Assembly: GCA_902767915.1 (NCBI GenBank)
Contig: CACXJE010000005.1
Coordinates: 24,613 to 71,896, forward strand
Length of the DNA: 47,284 nt
Reading direction: 5' to 3'
Source of the DNA: Oscillospiraceae bacterium
GTDB taxonomy: Bacteria; Bacillota; Clostridia; Oscillospirales; Oscillospiraceae
A program made the translations under genes and the position numbers. Position 1 is the stretch's first letter. Each line of letters opens with the position of its first letter. This document shows, one piece after another, positions 26,587 through 35,058 of the stretch. The notes under the pieces were generated by a model that saw only the letters and a list, made by a program, of their open reading frames with translations, did no database searches and was not told the DNA's origin.

Positions 26587-29493
26587 ATGAAACGATTGTC
26601 ATTTTTTCTTGCGTTGATTCTTGTTCTTTCCCTGCTTTCCACGGCTGTCTTCTCTGCGCAGGGGCTTTCTGTCAGCCCGCTGCAGGATGCAACAGAATCA
26701 ACCCTGTCCTCCGATCCATCGGAAACGGAGGAGCCTGCGGAGCCTTCGGAGCCCACGGAACCGGAGGACCCTACAGAACCTACGGAACCGGAGGATCCTA
26801 CAGAACCTACGGAACCGGAGGATCCCACTCCGGAGCCCCTCTATCCGAAAACGGAACAGCATCCCATTTATGTCAGTGGAAGCAGTGACGGGTTCTTTCG
26901 CCCGCGGGCTTCCTTGACCAGGTCTGAATTCGCGCAAATCATTTATCGACTGACCGACCTCCCGGATTCGGAGGACTGTCCCTTCTCCGATATTCCGGAT
27001 AACAAGTGGTATACCGCGGCCGTTCGGGCACTGGCTGCCTCCGGCTATATGAACGGGTTCCCGGACGGAACCTTCCGGCCCCGGAACCCGGTTACCCGCG
27101 CCCAGCTCGTTGTCGTATTGTCCAAAATCCGGCCCGAAGCGCCTGAAACCAACTCCACCTTCTCTGACGTTCCGGAATCCCATTGGAGTTACGTCGCGGT
27201 TTCCCTTGCCCAGAGCAAGGGCTGGGTTTCTGGCTACAGCGACGGGACGTTCCGCCCCAACAAGCCCGTTACCCGGGCGGAGGCTGTCACGAGTCTGAAT
27301 CAGTTTTTGGGCCGAACCCCGGATCGAGACGTGATTGATCAGGTCTCTGATCTCCTCTATTTCCCGGACGTTCAGAGATCAAACTGGTTCTATTACCAGG
27401 TCATGGAGGCCGCAGTCCCCCATGACGCCAGCTTTGCATCCCCCGAGGCTCCGGAAGCCTGGCTGGAGTATACCCCGGAGGGCCCCCATCTGCAGGACGG
27501 GTTCCACTGTGTGAACAACAAGCTCTATGTTGTGGAAAACGGGGTCTTTGTCCGCACAGAAGGTGACGGCGCTGTTGGAGAGGTTTCCTATCATTGCCAG
27601 GGAGAAACCGGGATCTGCACGGTTTCCGTTCCGATCGTACAGGACTTCAACGGATCGCTGGTGATGATCGGCAGCAGCGGGAATCCCATCGGAACCCCCG
27701 GGCAATATCAGAACGGGTTCTATCTTTTGGAAAACACCCTGTATGCAGTGATGAAGGGCTATGTGGTTAACAGCGAAGTCTCTGCTTCCCTCAATGGCGT
27801 CAGCTTCCGCTGCTCCGGCCCGGAGGGCGTCTGTACCGCGCAGACGGAGGTGCTGCAGCTGTACAACGGCGAGCTGATCTTCCTCCGGTCCGGCACGCCG
27901 ATTGCCGCCCCCGGACAGTACCGTAACGGCTTCCATGTGAAGGCCGGTCACCTGTACGTGGTATTGAACGGGAAAATTCGCAACACTGCAGGTAACGGCA
28001 ACTATGACGGGGTTTCCTATTCCTGTGAAGGCGCAAGCGGCCGCTGCACCACCCCCAATTGGAATCTGCTGTATCTCCCGGATGTGGACATTTCCTGCTT
28101 CCAAAAAGCCCTCCCCTCCGATGTGGACTGCAGCTTTACGGACGTTCCCGCTTCCGCAGCCTGCTACCATGCCGTAGCGGTTCAGACGGCTCTGGGTATT
28201 CTGGCAGGGACCGACAACACCCATTTTCAGCCCAATGCAGCCGTCACCTACGGCCAGGCCCTGAAGGCAGCTGTGAAGGTGTATGAATTTTATTTCGACG
28301 TGGAACCCATGCCCCACGCAGAGACGGATCAGTATTACGCAGGCAAGGCTCTGGAATACGGCATCCTTGACAGGGCTATTTCTGATTACTCCGCCGCCGC
28401 GACGCGGGGAGATGCAGCGGCCTATCTCAGCAAAGCAATGCACGGCCGGGAGCTGGACGAGATCAATGACGTAAACGGGATCCCCGACGTGCAGACCTAC
28501 AGCTCCTATTACAACGCCATGATGACGCTGTATCTGGCCGGCATCACAAAGGGTGTGGACGCAAGCTATAACGGGAAACCTGCCGAAAGCCTGACTCGCG
28601 GTGAGCTGGCCCAGCTTCTGACCAGGCTGGTCCTTCCGGCGGAACGGTTGGAATTCAATCTGCATATGAAGATCAACGAAACCTACCGGTACGGCACCAG
28701 CGGAAGCGGCAAATACGCCCTCAACGCCTATCGGATCGGCAACGGTAAAAATGTGATGGTGCTCACCTTCGCAATCCACGGGTGGGAGGACAACTGGGCC
28801 AAAGACGGTCAGGAGCTGGTTTATCTGGCAGACCAGACCCGGCAGTATCTTCTGAATCATTACGACCTGGTGGAGAACGGCAACTGGTCGGTATACATCC
28901 TTCGCTGTCTGAATCCCGACGGCTTGTACGACGGTACAACCTGCAACGGTCCCGGACGCTGCACCACCACCTATTACAACGCTAACGGCGTCCTTGTGAG
29001 CGGCTCCGGCAAGGGGATTGATATGAACCGCTGTTTCCCCTACAAATATTCCTCCCGCACCGATGCACGGAATTTCAACGGGACAGCACCTCTGCAATGC
29101 GTTGAAGCCAGAGCCCTGGCCCAGTATATCCAAAAAATCAAGGGCAGCGGCCACAATATTCTGATCGATACCCACGGCTGGCTCAGCCAGATCATTCCCA
29201 GCTCCGGCAAGGGTACGATCTACAACGCACTGCTGAAGCAGTTCCCATACAGCACCTACGCCAATCTTGCCAATGGCAGCGGGTATTTCTCCTCCTGGGC
29301 GGCCTTCAACGTGGGCTACGACAGCTGTCTGTTAGAGCTTCCCTCCTGGATTACGAGTCATGACAAGTTTATCTCCTCGAATTGTGTGGGAAAGTTTGAA
29401 GCCGTTGTCGCCGATCTGCTGAAAAACTATAAATCCAAGGGAATTACCCGAGGCCCGCTTCCCGAGGATGAGTTTGAGCTGGACGGAAACTGA
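26587..29493 (+). CDS. SLH-domain surface protein with M14 carboxypeptidase domain
   Basis: This 968-residue secreted protein has a signal peptide (1-24, cut near FSAQG), then a Glu/Pro/Thr linker with three 9-residue repeats (57-83). Three SLH modules (about 95-275) are of the type that binds secondary cell-wall polymers. Three related modules follow (about 305-490; G-F/Y-H..LYVV.NG). A further SLH-like part (about 505-690) comes next. The C-terminal domain (about 700-960) is a zinc carboxypeptidase: HGWE with H731 and E734, substrate R815 in GIDMNRCFP, third ligand H863 in IDTHGW and catalytic E917 in CLLELP. It probably trims peptides or peptidoglycan stems at the wall. The full M14 set is present. 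Confidence 0.9.
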   Translation: MKRLSFFLALILVLSLLSTAVFSAQGLSVSPLQDATESTLSSDPSETEEPAEPSEPTEPEDPTEPTEPEDPTEPTEPEDPTPEPLYPKTEQHPIYVSGSSDGFFRPRASLTRSEFAQIIYRLTDLPDSEDCPFSDIPDNKWYTAAVRALAASGYMNGFPDGTFRPRNPVTRAQLVVVLSKIRPEAPETNSTFSDVPESHWSYVAVSLAQSKGWVSGYSDGTFRPNKPVTRAEAVTSLNQFLGRTPDRDVIDQVSDLLYFPDVQRSNWFYYQVMEAAVPHDASFASPEAPEAWLEYTPEGPHLQDGFHCVNNKLYVVENGVFVRTEGDGAVGEVSYHCQGETGICTVSVPIVQDFNGSLVMIGSSGNPIGTPGQYQNGFYLLENTLYAVMKGYVVNSEVSASLNGVSFRCSGPEGVCTAQTEVLQLYNGELIFLRSGTPIAAPGQYRNGFHVKAGHLYVVLNGKIRNTAGNGNYDGVSYSCEGASGRCTTPNWNLLYLPDVDISCFQKALPSDVDCSFTDVPASAACYHAVAVQTALGILAGTDNTHFQPNAAVTYGQALKAAVKVYEFYFDVEPMPHAETDQYYAGKALEYGILDRAISDYSAAATRGDAAAYLSKAMHGRELDEINDVNGIPDVQTYSSYYNAMMTLYLAGITKGVDASYNGKPAESLTRGELAQLLTRLVLPAERLEFNLHMKINETYRYGTSGSGKYALNAYRIGNGKNVMVLTFAIHGWEDNWAKDGQELVYLADQTRQYLLNHYDLVENGNWSVYILRCLNPDGLYDGTTCNGPGRCTTTYYNANGVLVSGSGKGIDMNRCFPYKYSSRTDARNFNGTAPLQCVEARALAQYIQKIKGSGHNILIDTHGWLSQIIPSSGKGTIYNALLKQFPYSTYANLANGSGYFSSWAAFNVGYDSCLLELPSWITSHDKFISSNCVGKFEAVVADLLKNYKSKGITRGPLPEDEFELDGN
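26755..26835 (+). repeat. Three tandem 27-bp units in the surface protein linker
   Basis: Units start at 26755, 26782 and 26809, each beginning ACGGAACCGGAGGA. They encode TEPEDPTEP-type repeats. The first two are almost identical and the third diverges at its end. Such a unit count can vary between strains. Confidence 0.85.
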
Positions 29494-29512
29494 TTGCTGA
29501 ATCCATTTATGC

Positions 29513-29550
29513 AAAAGCCTCACCGACTCTCCGGTGAGGCTTTTATTTTT
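29513..29550 (+). terminator. Terminator after the SLH/M14 gene
   Basis: AAAAGCCTCACCG (29513-29525) pairs with CGGTGAGGCTTTT (29532-29544), 6-base loop, followed by ATTTTT. Confidence 0.9.
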
Positions 29551-29582
29551 CAAAAAAAATCTCTGAAATTGCAAAATTCTTC

Positions 29583-29611
29583 TTTACTTTTCGGAATGTA
29601 TTTGATATAAT
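29583..29611 (+). promoter_or_regulatory. Promoter for tRNA-Arg
   Basis: TTTACT (29583-29588), 17-base spacer, TATAAT (29606-29611), 12 bases before the mature tRNA 5' end, so the 5' leader is very short. Confidence 0.75.
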
Positions 29612-29623
29612 ACTTGGGCAGAT

Positions 29624-29699
29624 GCGCCGGTGGCTCAATGGATAGAGCATCAGATTCCGGTTCTGAGGGTTGGGGGTTCGAGTCCCTTCCGGCGTGCCA
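29624..29699 (+). tRNA. tRNA-Arg (anticodon CCG)
   Basis: A full cloverleaf of 76 bases including encoded CCA. Acceptor arm GCGCCGG/CCGGCGT closes with a G-T first pair. The D-stem is GCTC/GAGC, the anticodon stem TCAGA/TCTGA with loop TTCCGGT, giving anticodon CCG for codon CGG. The T-arm is GGGGG-TTCGAGT-CCCTT. It has its own promoter and terminator, so it is a single-gene unit. Confidence 0.96.
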
Positions 29700-29704
29700 G
29701 CATG

Positions 29705-29740
29705 AAAGCAGTGATTTGGAGAACAAATCACTGCTTTTTT
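29705..29740 (+). terminator. Terminator of tRNA-Arg
   Basis: A 14-bp stem (29705-29718 with 29724-29737), loop GAGAA, T-run to 29740. It ends only 16 bases before the next start codon, whose ribosome site AAGGAGG at 29744-29750 follows at once; read-through would express the AlkD-like gene. Confidence 0.9.
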
Positions 29741-29756
29741 CATAAGGAGGACAGCT

Positions 29757-30476
29757 ATGGACAGCGCAACCATACAGACAGCCTTTGATACCGAAGCCAC
29801 GATCCGGGAACGGCTCAAAACAATGGCAGAGCCTGCGCTGCAAGCATTCGCGGCGAAGCTGATTCCGACGATCCCAACGGAGTGGATTCTGGGTGTGCGC
29901 ACGCCCGCATTGCGGGCCTATGCCCGGGAGCTGCGCGGCACAGCCGCGGCCGAGTCTTTTCTGAACAGCCTCCCACATTTGTATCAGGAGGAAAATCTGC
30001 TTCACGCCTATCTTTTAGCCTATGAAAAAGACTTTGGCCGCGCGATGACCCTTTTGACAAATTTCCTGCCCTTTGTGGATAACTGGGCGGTCTGCGACGG
30101 GCTCTCCCTGCCCTGCTTCAAAAAGCATCGTCAGGACCTTCTTGAGACCGTACCCGGCTGGCTCGGGTCTGACCACACCTACACAATTCGCTTTGGGATC
30201 AAGATGCTGATGGACCACTTCCTGGACGCCGATTTCCGTTCGAGCTGTCTGGAAACCGTTGCGGCGGTAACATCTGAGGAGTATTATGTTAACATGATGA
30301 TCGCCTGGTATTTTGCCACGGCCCTGGCAAAACAATGGGATGCGGCCCTTCCCTTCCTCATGGATGCGCGTTTGGACCGGTGGGTCCATAACAAGACGAT
30401 CCAGAAGGCTGTGGAGAGCTATCGAATTACGGACACGCAAAAAGCCCTGCTGCGCAGTCTTCGCAGGCCAGGCTGA
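29757..30476 (+). CDS. AlkD-like DNA alkylation repair glycosylase
   Basis: This 239-residue protein is built of HEAT-like helical repeats and removes alkylated (N3/N7-methyl) bases from DNA in characterised AlkD proteins. The key pattern NWAVCDGL holds W110 and D114, matching the Trp and catalytic Asp of Bacillus AlkD, and DRWVHNKTIQKA supplies the second tryptophan. The N-terminal start MDSATIQTAFDTEATIRERL is the family's helix. AAGGAGG lies six bases upstream. No separate promoter was found; it may rely on read-through from the tRNA unit. Length is normal. Confidence 0.9.
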   Translation: MDSATIQTAFDTEATIRERLKTMAEPALQAFAAKLIPTIPTEWILGVRTPALRAYARELRGTAAAESFLNSLPHLYQEENLLHAYLLAYEKDFGRAMTLLTNFLPFVDNWAVCDGLSLPCFKKHRQDLLETVPGWLGSDHTYTIRFGIKMLMDHFLDADFRSSCLETVAAVTSEEYYVNMMIAWYFATALAKQWDAALPFLMDARLDRWVHNKTIQKAVESYRITDTQKALLRSLRRPG

Positions 30477-30480
30477 TCAC

Positions 30481-30519
30481 AAAAAAAGCTGCTTCCGACC
30501 AGCGGAAGCAGCTTTTTTT
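30481..30519. terminator. Bidirectional terminator between alkD-like and hydA
   Basis: A-run plus GCTGCTTCCG (30488-30497), loop ACCAG, CGGAAGCAGC plus T-run (30503-30519). It ends both the plus-strand repair gene and the minus-strand hydrogenase operon. Confidence 0.92.
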
Positions 30520-30526
30520 GTTGTAA

Positions 30527-32281
30527 TTAGAACACCTTATTCACGGTGCGCTTCACATAAGAGGTGTGCAGCAGCTCGTGGGCCTTGTGAGAGCCGGGCT
30601 TACCGAGGTACTTGTCGTAGAGCTCGATGATCTCGGGGTTCTCATGAGACTTGCGGATGGTGTTGGCCTCGTCCAGGCTGTACAGGACCTTGGCGCGCTC
30701 GGCGCGGATGTCCACGAAGTTGCGGACAGAGGCATGAACCTGGGGCTGACCGCCGCCGTTGACACAGCCGCCGGGGCAGGCCATGAACTCGATGAAGTGG
30801 TAGTTCTTCTCGCCGGACTTGACCATATCCAGGACCTTGCGGACATTTGCCAGGCCGGAGGCCACGCAGATGTTCACATCCATACCGGCAACGTGGTAGG
30901 TGGCTTCCTTGATGCCTTCGACACCGCGGACGTCCACGAAGTCGGGACGGGGCAGAGTCTCGCCGGTGAGCCATTCCACAGCGGTACGCAGAGCAGCTTC
31001 CATAACGCCGCCGGTGGCACCGAAGATGACAGCCGCGCCGGTGCCTTCGCCCAGAGGATGATCAAAGTCTTCCTCAGGCAGATCGTCCCAGCGGATGCCG
31101 GAGCGCTTGATCATGCGGGCCAGCTCACGGGTGGTCATGGTGTAGTCCATGTCGGGCAGGCCGGCACCGGACTGATTGTCACGGCCGATCTCGAACTTCT
31201 TCGCGGTGCAGGGCATAACGGAGACGGAGACGATGTCCTTCGGGTCGATGCCCATCTTCTCGGCGAAGTAGCTCTTGGTGATGGCACCCTGCATCTGCTG
31301 AGGAGACTTGCAGGAAGACATGTTGTCGGTGAACTCGGGATAGTAGTGCTCGCAGAACTTGACCCAGCCGGGAGAGCAGGAGGTGATCATCGGCAGCTTG
31401 CCGCCGTTCTTCACTCGATCCAGGAACTCGTTGGCTTCTTCCATGATGGTCAGGTCGGCACCGAAGTTGGTGTCGAAGACCTTGTCGAAGCCGAGACGGC
31501 GCAGCGCAGCAACCATCTTGCCCTGGGCATTGGTGCCGATGGGCTTGCCGAATTCTTCGGCCAGAGCGGCACGGACAGCGGGAGCGGTCTGCACGACCAC
31601 ATACTTGCTGGGATCGGCAATGGCCTTGGCCACATCGTCGATGCAGGACTTCTCATACAGAGCGCCCACGGGGCAGACAGCGATACACTGACCGCAGCAG
31701 ACGCAGGAGGTATCAGCCAGATCCATCTCGAAGGCGGAGCCGATATTGGTCTTGAAGCCGCGGTTGTTGGCGCCGATGACGCCGATGCCCTGATACTTCT
31801 CACAGGCAGCGACACAGCGACGGCACAGGATGCACTTGGAGTTGTCGCGGACCATGTGGGCAGCGGACTCGTCGATCTCGGAGGGGTTCTTGTCGCCGGC
31901 GTAGAGGTTCTCGTTCTCGACACCGTACTCACGGCACAGAGCCTGCAGCTCGCAGTTGCCGGAACGGACGCAGGACAGGCAGGAGCAGTTATGATCGGAG
32001 AGCAGCAGCTCCAGGGTCTTCTTCCGGTAGGCAATGACCTTGGGCGTGTGGGTGAAAACTTCGGTGTTGTCCCGATCAATGGGATACACACAGGCAGCGC
32101 AGAGGCCGCGGGCGCCCTTGACTTCAACGACGCAGATACGGCAGGCGCCGATCGCATTGATGTCCTTGAGGTAGCAGAGGGTGGGGATGGTGACGCCGGC
32201 CATTCTGGCTGCTTCCAGAATGGTAGTACCCTTGGGAACGGTCACTTCAATGCCGTTGATTTTAACATGTAATAATTCCAC
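30527..32281 (-). CDS. hydA: [FeFe] hydrogenase catalytic subunit HydA (NADH-linked, group A)
   Basis: This 584-residue catalytic subunit makes or uses H2 at an H-cluster. Order: N-terminal [2Fe-2S] domain (C36, C47, C50, C64), His-type [4Fe-4S] site (H97, C101, C104, C110), two ferredoxin clusters (about 150-204), then the H-cluster domain. Its loops are L1 TSCSPGW (300-306), L2 MPCTAKKFE (356-364) and L3 EFMACPGGCVNGGGQP (498-513). L1 is TSCSP where the usual motif is TSCCP. The start is GTG at 32281: AAGGAGG sits eight bases upstream and no ATG is available nearby. It is the last gene of the operon, 13 bases after hydB. Confidence 0.94.
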   Translation of the reverse strand: MELLHVKINGIEVTVPKGTTILEAARMAGVTIPTLCYLKDINAIGACRICVVEVKGARGLCAACVYPIDRDNTEVFTHTPKVIAYRKKTLELLLSDHNCSCLSCVRSGNCELQALCREYGVENENLYAGDKNPSEIDESAAHMVRDNSKCILCRRCVAACEKYQGIGVIGANNRGFKTNIGSAFEMDLADTSCVCCGQCIAVCPVGALYEKSCIDDVAKAIADPSKYVVVQTAPAVRAALAEEFGKPIGTNAQGKMVAALRRLGFDKVFDTNFGADLTIMEEANEFLDRVKNGGKLPMITSCSPGWVKFCEHYYPEFTDNMSSCKSPQQMQGAITKSYFAEKMGIDPKDIVSVSVMPCTAKKFEIGRDNQSGAGLPDMDYTMTTRELARMIKRSGIRWDDLPEEDFDHPLGEGTGAAVIFGATGGVMEAALRTAVEWLTGETLPRPDFVDVRGVEGIKEATYHVAGMDVNICVASGLANVRKVLDMVKSGEKNYHFIEFMACPGGCVNGGGQPQVHASVRNFVDIRAERAKVLYSLDEANTIRKSHENPEIIELYDKYLGKPGSHKAHELLHTSYVKRTVNKVF

Positions 32282-32294
32282 GTTCTGTTCCTCC

Positions 32295-34112
32295 TTACTT
32301 CTTGCTGATGGCCTTGAACTTACAGTTGCCCATGCAGACGCCGCACTTGACGCACTTGTCGGGATCGATGGCAACAGAAGCCAGCTTATGGCCCGGGGCG
32401 ATGTAATCCGTTCTGCTGATGGCGTTGGCCGGGCAGTTGCGCATGCAGAGACCGCAGCCGATGCACTTCTCGGGATCGACCTGGAACTTCAGCAGATCCT
32501 TGCAGACGCCGGCGGGGCAGCGCTTGTCAACCACGTGAGCGATATACTCGTCGCGGAAGTAACGGAGCGTAGACAGAACGGGGTTCGGAGCAGTTTGGCC
32601 GAGGCCGCAGAGGGCGTTGGCCTTGATGTAGTAGCAGAGCTCTTCCATCTTGTCCAGGTCTTCCAGGGTGCCCTTGCCCTTCGTGATCTTGTCCAGCATC
32701 TCCAGCAGACGCTTGGTGCCGATCCGGCAGGGCGTGCACTTGCCGCAGGATTCGTCCACGGTGAACTGCAGGAAGAACTTGGCGATGTCGACCATGCAGT
32801 TGTCTTCGTCCATGACGATCAGACCGCCGGAGCCCATCATGGAGCCGATGGAAATCAGGTTGTCGTAATCAATGGGAATGTCGAAGTGCTCGGCCGGGAT
32901 GCAGCCGCCGGAAGGACCGCCGGTCTGAGCAGCCTTGAACTTCTTGCCGTTGGGGATGCCGCCGCCGATCTCTTCGATGACCTTACGCAGCGGAGTGCCC
33001 ATGGGGATCTCCACCAGGCCGGTGTGCTTGATCTTGCCGCCCAAAGCAAAGACTTTGGTGCCCTTGGACTTCTCAGTGCCCATGGAAGCGAACCACTCGG
33101 CGCCCTTGAGGATGATCTGGGGGATGTTGGCCCAGGTCTCGACGTTGTTCAGGATGGAAGGCTTCTGGAACAGGCCCTTCTCAGCGGGGAACGGAGGACG
33201 GGGACGAGGCTCGCCGCGGTTGCCCTCGATGGAGGTCATCAGAGCGGTTTCCTCGCCGCAGACGAAGGCGCCGGCGCCGAGACGGAGCTCGATATCGAAC
33301 TTGAAGCCGGTGCCCATGATGTTGTCGCCCAGCAGGCCGTACTCACGGGCCTGCTTGATGGCGATCTGCAGACGCTTAACAGCGATGGGGTACTCGGCAC
33401 GGACGTAGATATAGCCCTGAGAAGCGCCGATGGTATAGCCGGCAATGGTCATAGCTTCCAGAACCACGTGGGGGTCGCCTTCCAGGACGGAACGGTCCAT
33501 GAAAGCGCCGGGGTCGCCTTCGTCGGCGTTGCAGCAGACGTACTTCTGATCGTTCTGGTAGGCCCGGGCGAACTTCCACTTCATGCCGGTGGGGAAGCCG
33601 GCGCCGCCGCGGCCGCGAAGGCCGGCGTCGAGCAGGACCTGGATCACGTCTTCGGGCTTCATCTCGGTGAGGACCTTGCCCAGGGCCATGTAGCCGTCAC
33701 GGGCAATGTACTCGTCGATGTTCTCGGGGTTGATGACGCCGCAGTTCCGCAGAGCAACACGGAGCTGAGACTTGTAGAAGTTGGTGTCGTTCAGAGAGAC
33801 ATTCTGGCCGGGCTCGGTGACCTCAGCGCCTTCCTTGTACTCCAGGCGGGTCACGATACGGCCCTTGAGCAGGTGCTCCTCGACGATCTCGGGGATGTCT
33901 TCCGGGGTCACACGGCTGTAGAAGGTGCCTTCGGGATAGACGATCATAACAGGGCCGAGGGCGCAAAGGCCGAAGCAGCCGGTCTGAACGATCTTGATCT
34001 CGTTGTCGAGGTCCTTGGCCTTGAGCTCTTCGGCAAGGCGCTCACGAACCTGCTGGCTGCCGGAAGAGGTACAACCGGTACCGCCGCAAATCAATACATG
34101 AGAACGATACAT
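32295..34112 (-). CDS. hydB: NADH-binding hydrogenase subunit HydB (NuoF-like)
   Basis: This 605-residue flavoprotein carries the FMN and NADH sites of a bifurcating or NADH-dependent hydrogenase. An N-terminal thioredoxin-like [2Fe-2S] domain (1-85; CGGTGCTSSGS and TGCFGLCALGP) is fused to the NuoF core. The core has GRGGAGFPTG, CNADEGDPGAFMDR and GAGAFVCGEETALMTSIEG. A [4Fe-4S] site SCGKCTPCR follows, and two C-terminal ferredoxin clusters (CIGCGLCMRNCP and CVKCGVCMGNC). These extra C-terminal clusters are the mark of HydB rather than complex I NuoF. It should pass electrons between NADH, ferredoxin and HydA. It sits 12 bases after the small [2Fe-2S] gene. Confidence 0.94.
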   Translation of the reverse strand: MYRSHVLICGGTGCTSSGSQQVRERLAEELKAKDLDNEIKIVQTGCFGLCALGPVMIVYPEGTFYSRVTPEDIPEIVEEHLLKGRIVTRLEYKEGAEVTEPGQNVSLNDTNFYKSQLRVALRNCGVINPENIDEYIARDGYMALGKVLTEMKPEDVIQVLLDAGLRGRGGAGFPTGMKWKFARAYQNDQKYVCCNADEGDPGAFMDRSVLEGDPHVVLEAMTIAGYTIGASQGYIYVRAEYPIAVKRLQIAIKQAREYGLLGDNIMGTGFKFDIELRLGAGAFVCGEETALMTSIEGNRGEPRPRPPFPAEKGLFQKPSILNNVETWANIPQIILKGAEWFASMGTEKSKGTKVFALGGKIKHTGLVEIPMGTPLRKVIEEIGGGIPNGKKFKAAQTGGPSGGCIPAEHFDIPIDYDNLISIGSMMGSGGLIVMDEDNCMVDIAKFFLQFTVDESCGKCTPCRIGTKRLLEMLDKITKGKGTLEDLDKMEELCYYIKANALCGLGQTAPNPVLSTLRYFRDEYIAHVVDKRCPAGVCKDLLKFQVDPEKCIGCGLCMRNCPANAISRTDYIAPGHKLASVAIDPDKCVKCGVCMGNCKFKAISKK

Positions 34113-34124
34113 CGCTGTTCCTCC

Positions 34125-34496
34125 TTACTTTTCAACGGCGCCGATGGTGTACTCGGTAACAACCTTGCCACCCTGGAGATGCTCCTTGGCAACCCGGCGC
34201 GCCTTCTCTGCGGTCATCTTGACGTAGGTGACCTTCTCCTTGTCGGCCTCGTAGACCTCAACGATGGGCTCGTAACGGCAAAGGCCGATGCAGCCGGTCT
34301 GGGTCACGGTGACCTTCTCATTCAGGCCAAGATTGTTGACCTCTTCCACCAGGGCGCTGAGCACGGGTCTGGCGCCCGCCGCGATGCCGCAGGTGGCCAT
34401 ACCGACCACGGCGCGGATGCTGCCGGTACCGCTGCGCATGGTGACGCTGTCCTTCATCCGATCACGGATGGCTTGGAGTTCCGCCAAAGTTTTCAT
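34125..34496 (-). CDS. Small thioredoxin-like [2Fe-2S] ferredoxin domain protein
   Basis: This 123-residue protein resembles the stand-alone [2Fe-2S] thioredoxin-like ferredoxin found next to hydB in clostridial hydrogenase operons. It starts with a helical TLAELQAIRDRMK. Cysteines lie in VGMATCGIAAGAR and TQTGCIGLCRYEP. It is likely an accessory electron carrier for the complex, equivalent in fold to the HydB N-terminal domain. It follows the GHKL ATPase gene by 22 bases and precedes hydB by 12. Confidence 0.88.
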   Translation of the reverse strand: MKTLAELQAIRDRMKDSVTMRSGTGSIRAVVGMATCGIAAGARPVLSALVEEVNNLGLNEKVTVTQTGCIGLCRYEPIVEVYEADKEKVTYVKMTAEKARRVAKEHLQGGKVVTEYTIGAVEK

Positions 34497-34518
34497 AGTA
34501 AGTTCCTTTCGTTTCTAA

Positions 34519-35058
34519 TTATGGATTTTCCACAGGGGCGCTTAAGCTCTCGTACACCCAGGAAAGGACCTCGGGTGTGTCGAGCGGAACGTCGCCCAAA
34601 ATTTCACGCATTTGTGCTGTTTCTAATGTGATCTCACCGGACGGGGTCCGGTAAAGGAAAGAGAAATCAATATCCGGACTTCCCTGGATCAACGTGACCA
34701 TGGTGCCGGCATAGTCGCCCAGGGGGACACAGTCCAGATGTGTTTTGTCAAAGGTCGCGGTGACCACGGTGCCGTGGTCCTCCTCAGCCTGAGACGAGTG
34801 GATCTTGAGCTCTCCGCCCGTCTGCTCCGCAGCCAGCTTCAGCAGCGGCAGCCCCATTCCGACCGGTCTGGTTTTCCGGGTCGTGGTGAAGGGATCCGTC
34901 ACGGTGGCGACCATTTCGGGAGGCATTCCGCAGCCGTCGTCCGCGATGGTGAGCGTCCGCCATTTTTCATCCTCGATGATCTGAATGGTGATGAGACTTG
35001 CTTTCGCTTTCACAGAGTTTTTTGCCACATCCAGAATGTTCAGAGACAATTCCTTCAT
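34519..35058 (-). CDS. GHKL-type ATPase (histidine kinase-like) in the hydrogenase operon
   Basis: This 179-residue protein consists mainly of a histidine-kinase-type ATP-binding domain. The N-box is LNILDVAKNSVKA, the G1 box ADDGCGMP, and the F/G2 region PFTTTRKTRPVGMGLPLL. There is no dimerisation/His phospho-acceptor domain and no sensor. The tail (about 120-179) is not recognised. It overlaps the PHP gene by ATGA. A kinase or anti-sigma-like role acting on another product of the operon is plausible but not shown. Confidence 0.85.
   Translation of the reverse strand: MKELSLNILDVAKNSVKAKASLITIQIIEDEKWRTLTIADDGCGMPPEMVATVTDPFTTTRKTRPVGMGLPLLKLAAEQTGGELKIHSSQAEEDHGTVVTATFDKTHLDCVPLGDYAGTMVTLIQGSPDIDFSFLYRTPSGEITLETAQMREILGDVPLDTPEVLSWVYESLSAPVENP

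Noticed and set aside
26755-26835. Tandem repeat as a CRISPR array
   Set aside because: The units are contiguous with no spacers, are in frame and encode a Glu/Pro/Thr linker. No Cas gene is present.
30566-34631. Long plus-strand open frames antisense to hydA and hydB (up to 816 codons)
   Set aside because: They are the complement of strongly conserved hydrogenase genes, with composition typical of antisense frames (Ala, Asp, Gly, Leu, Val) and no starts with ribosome sites.
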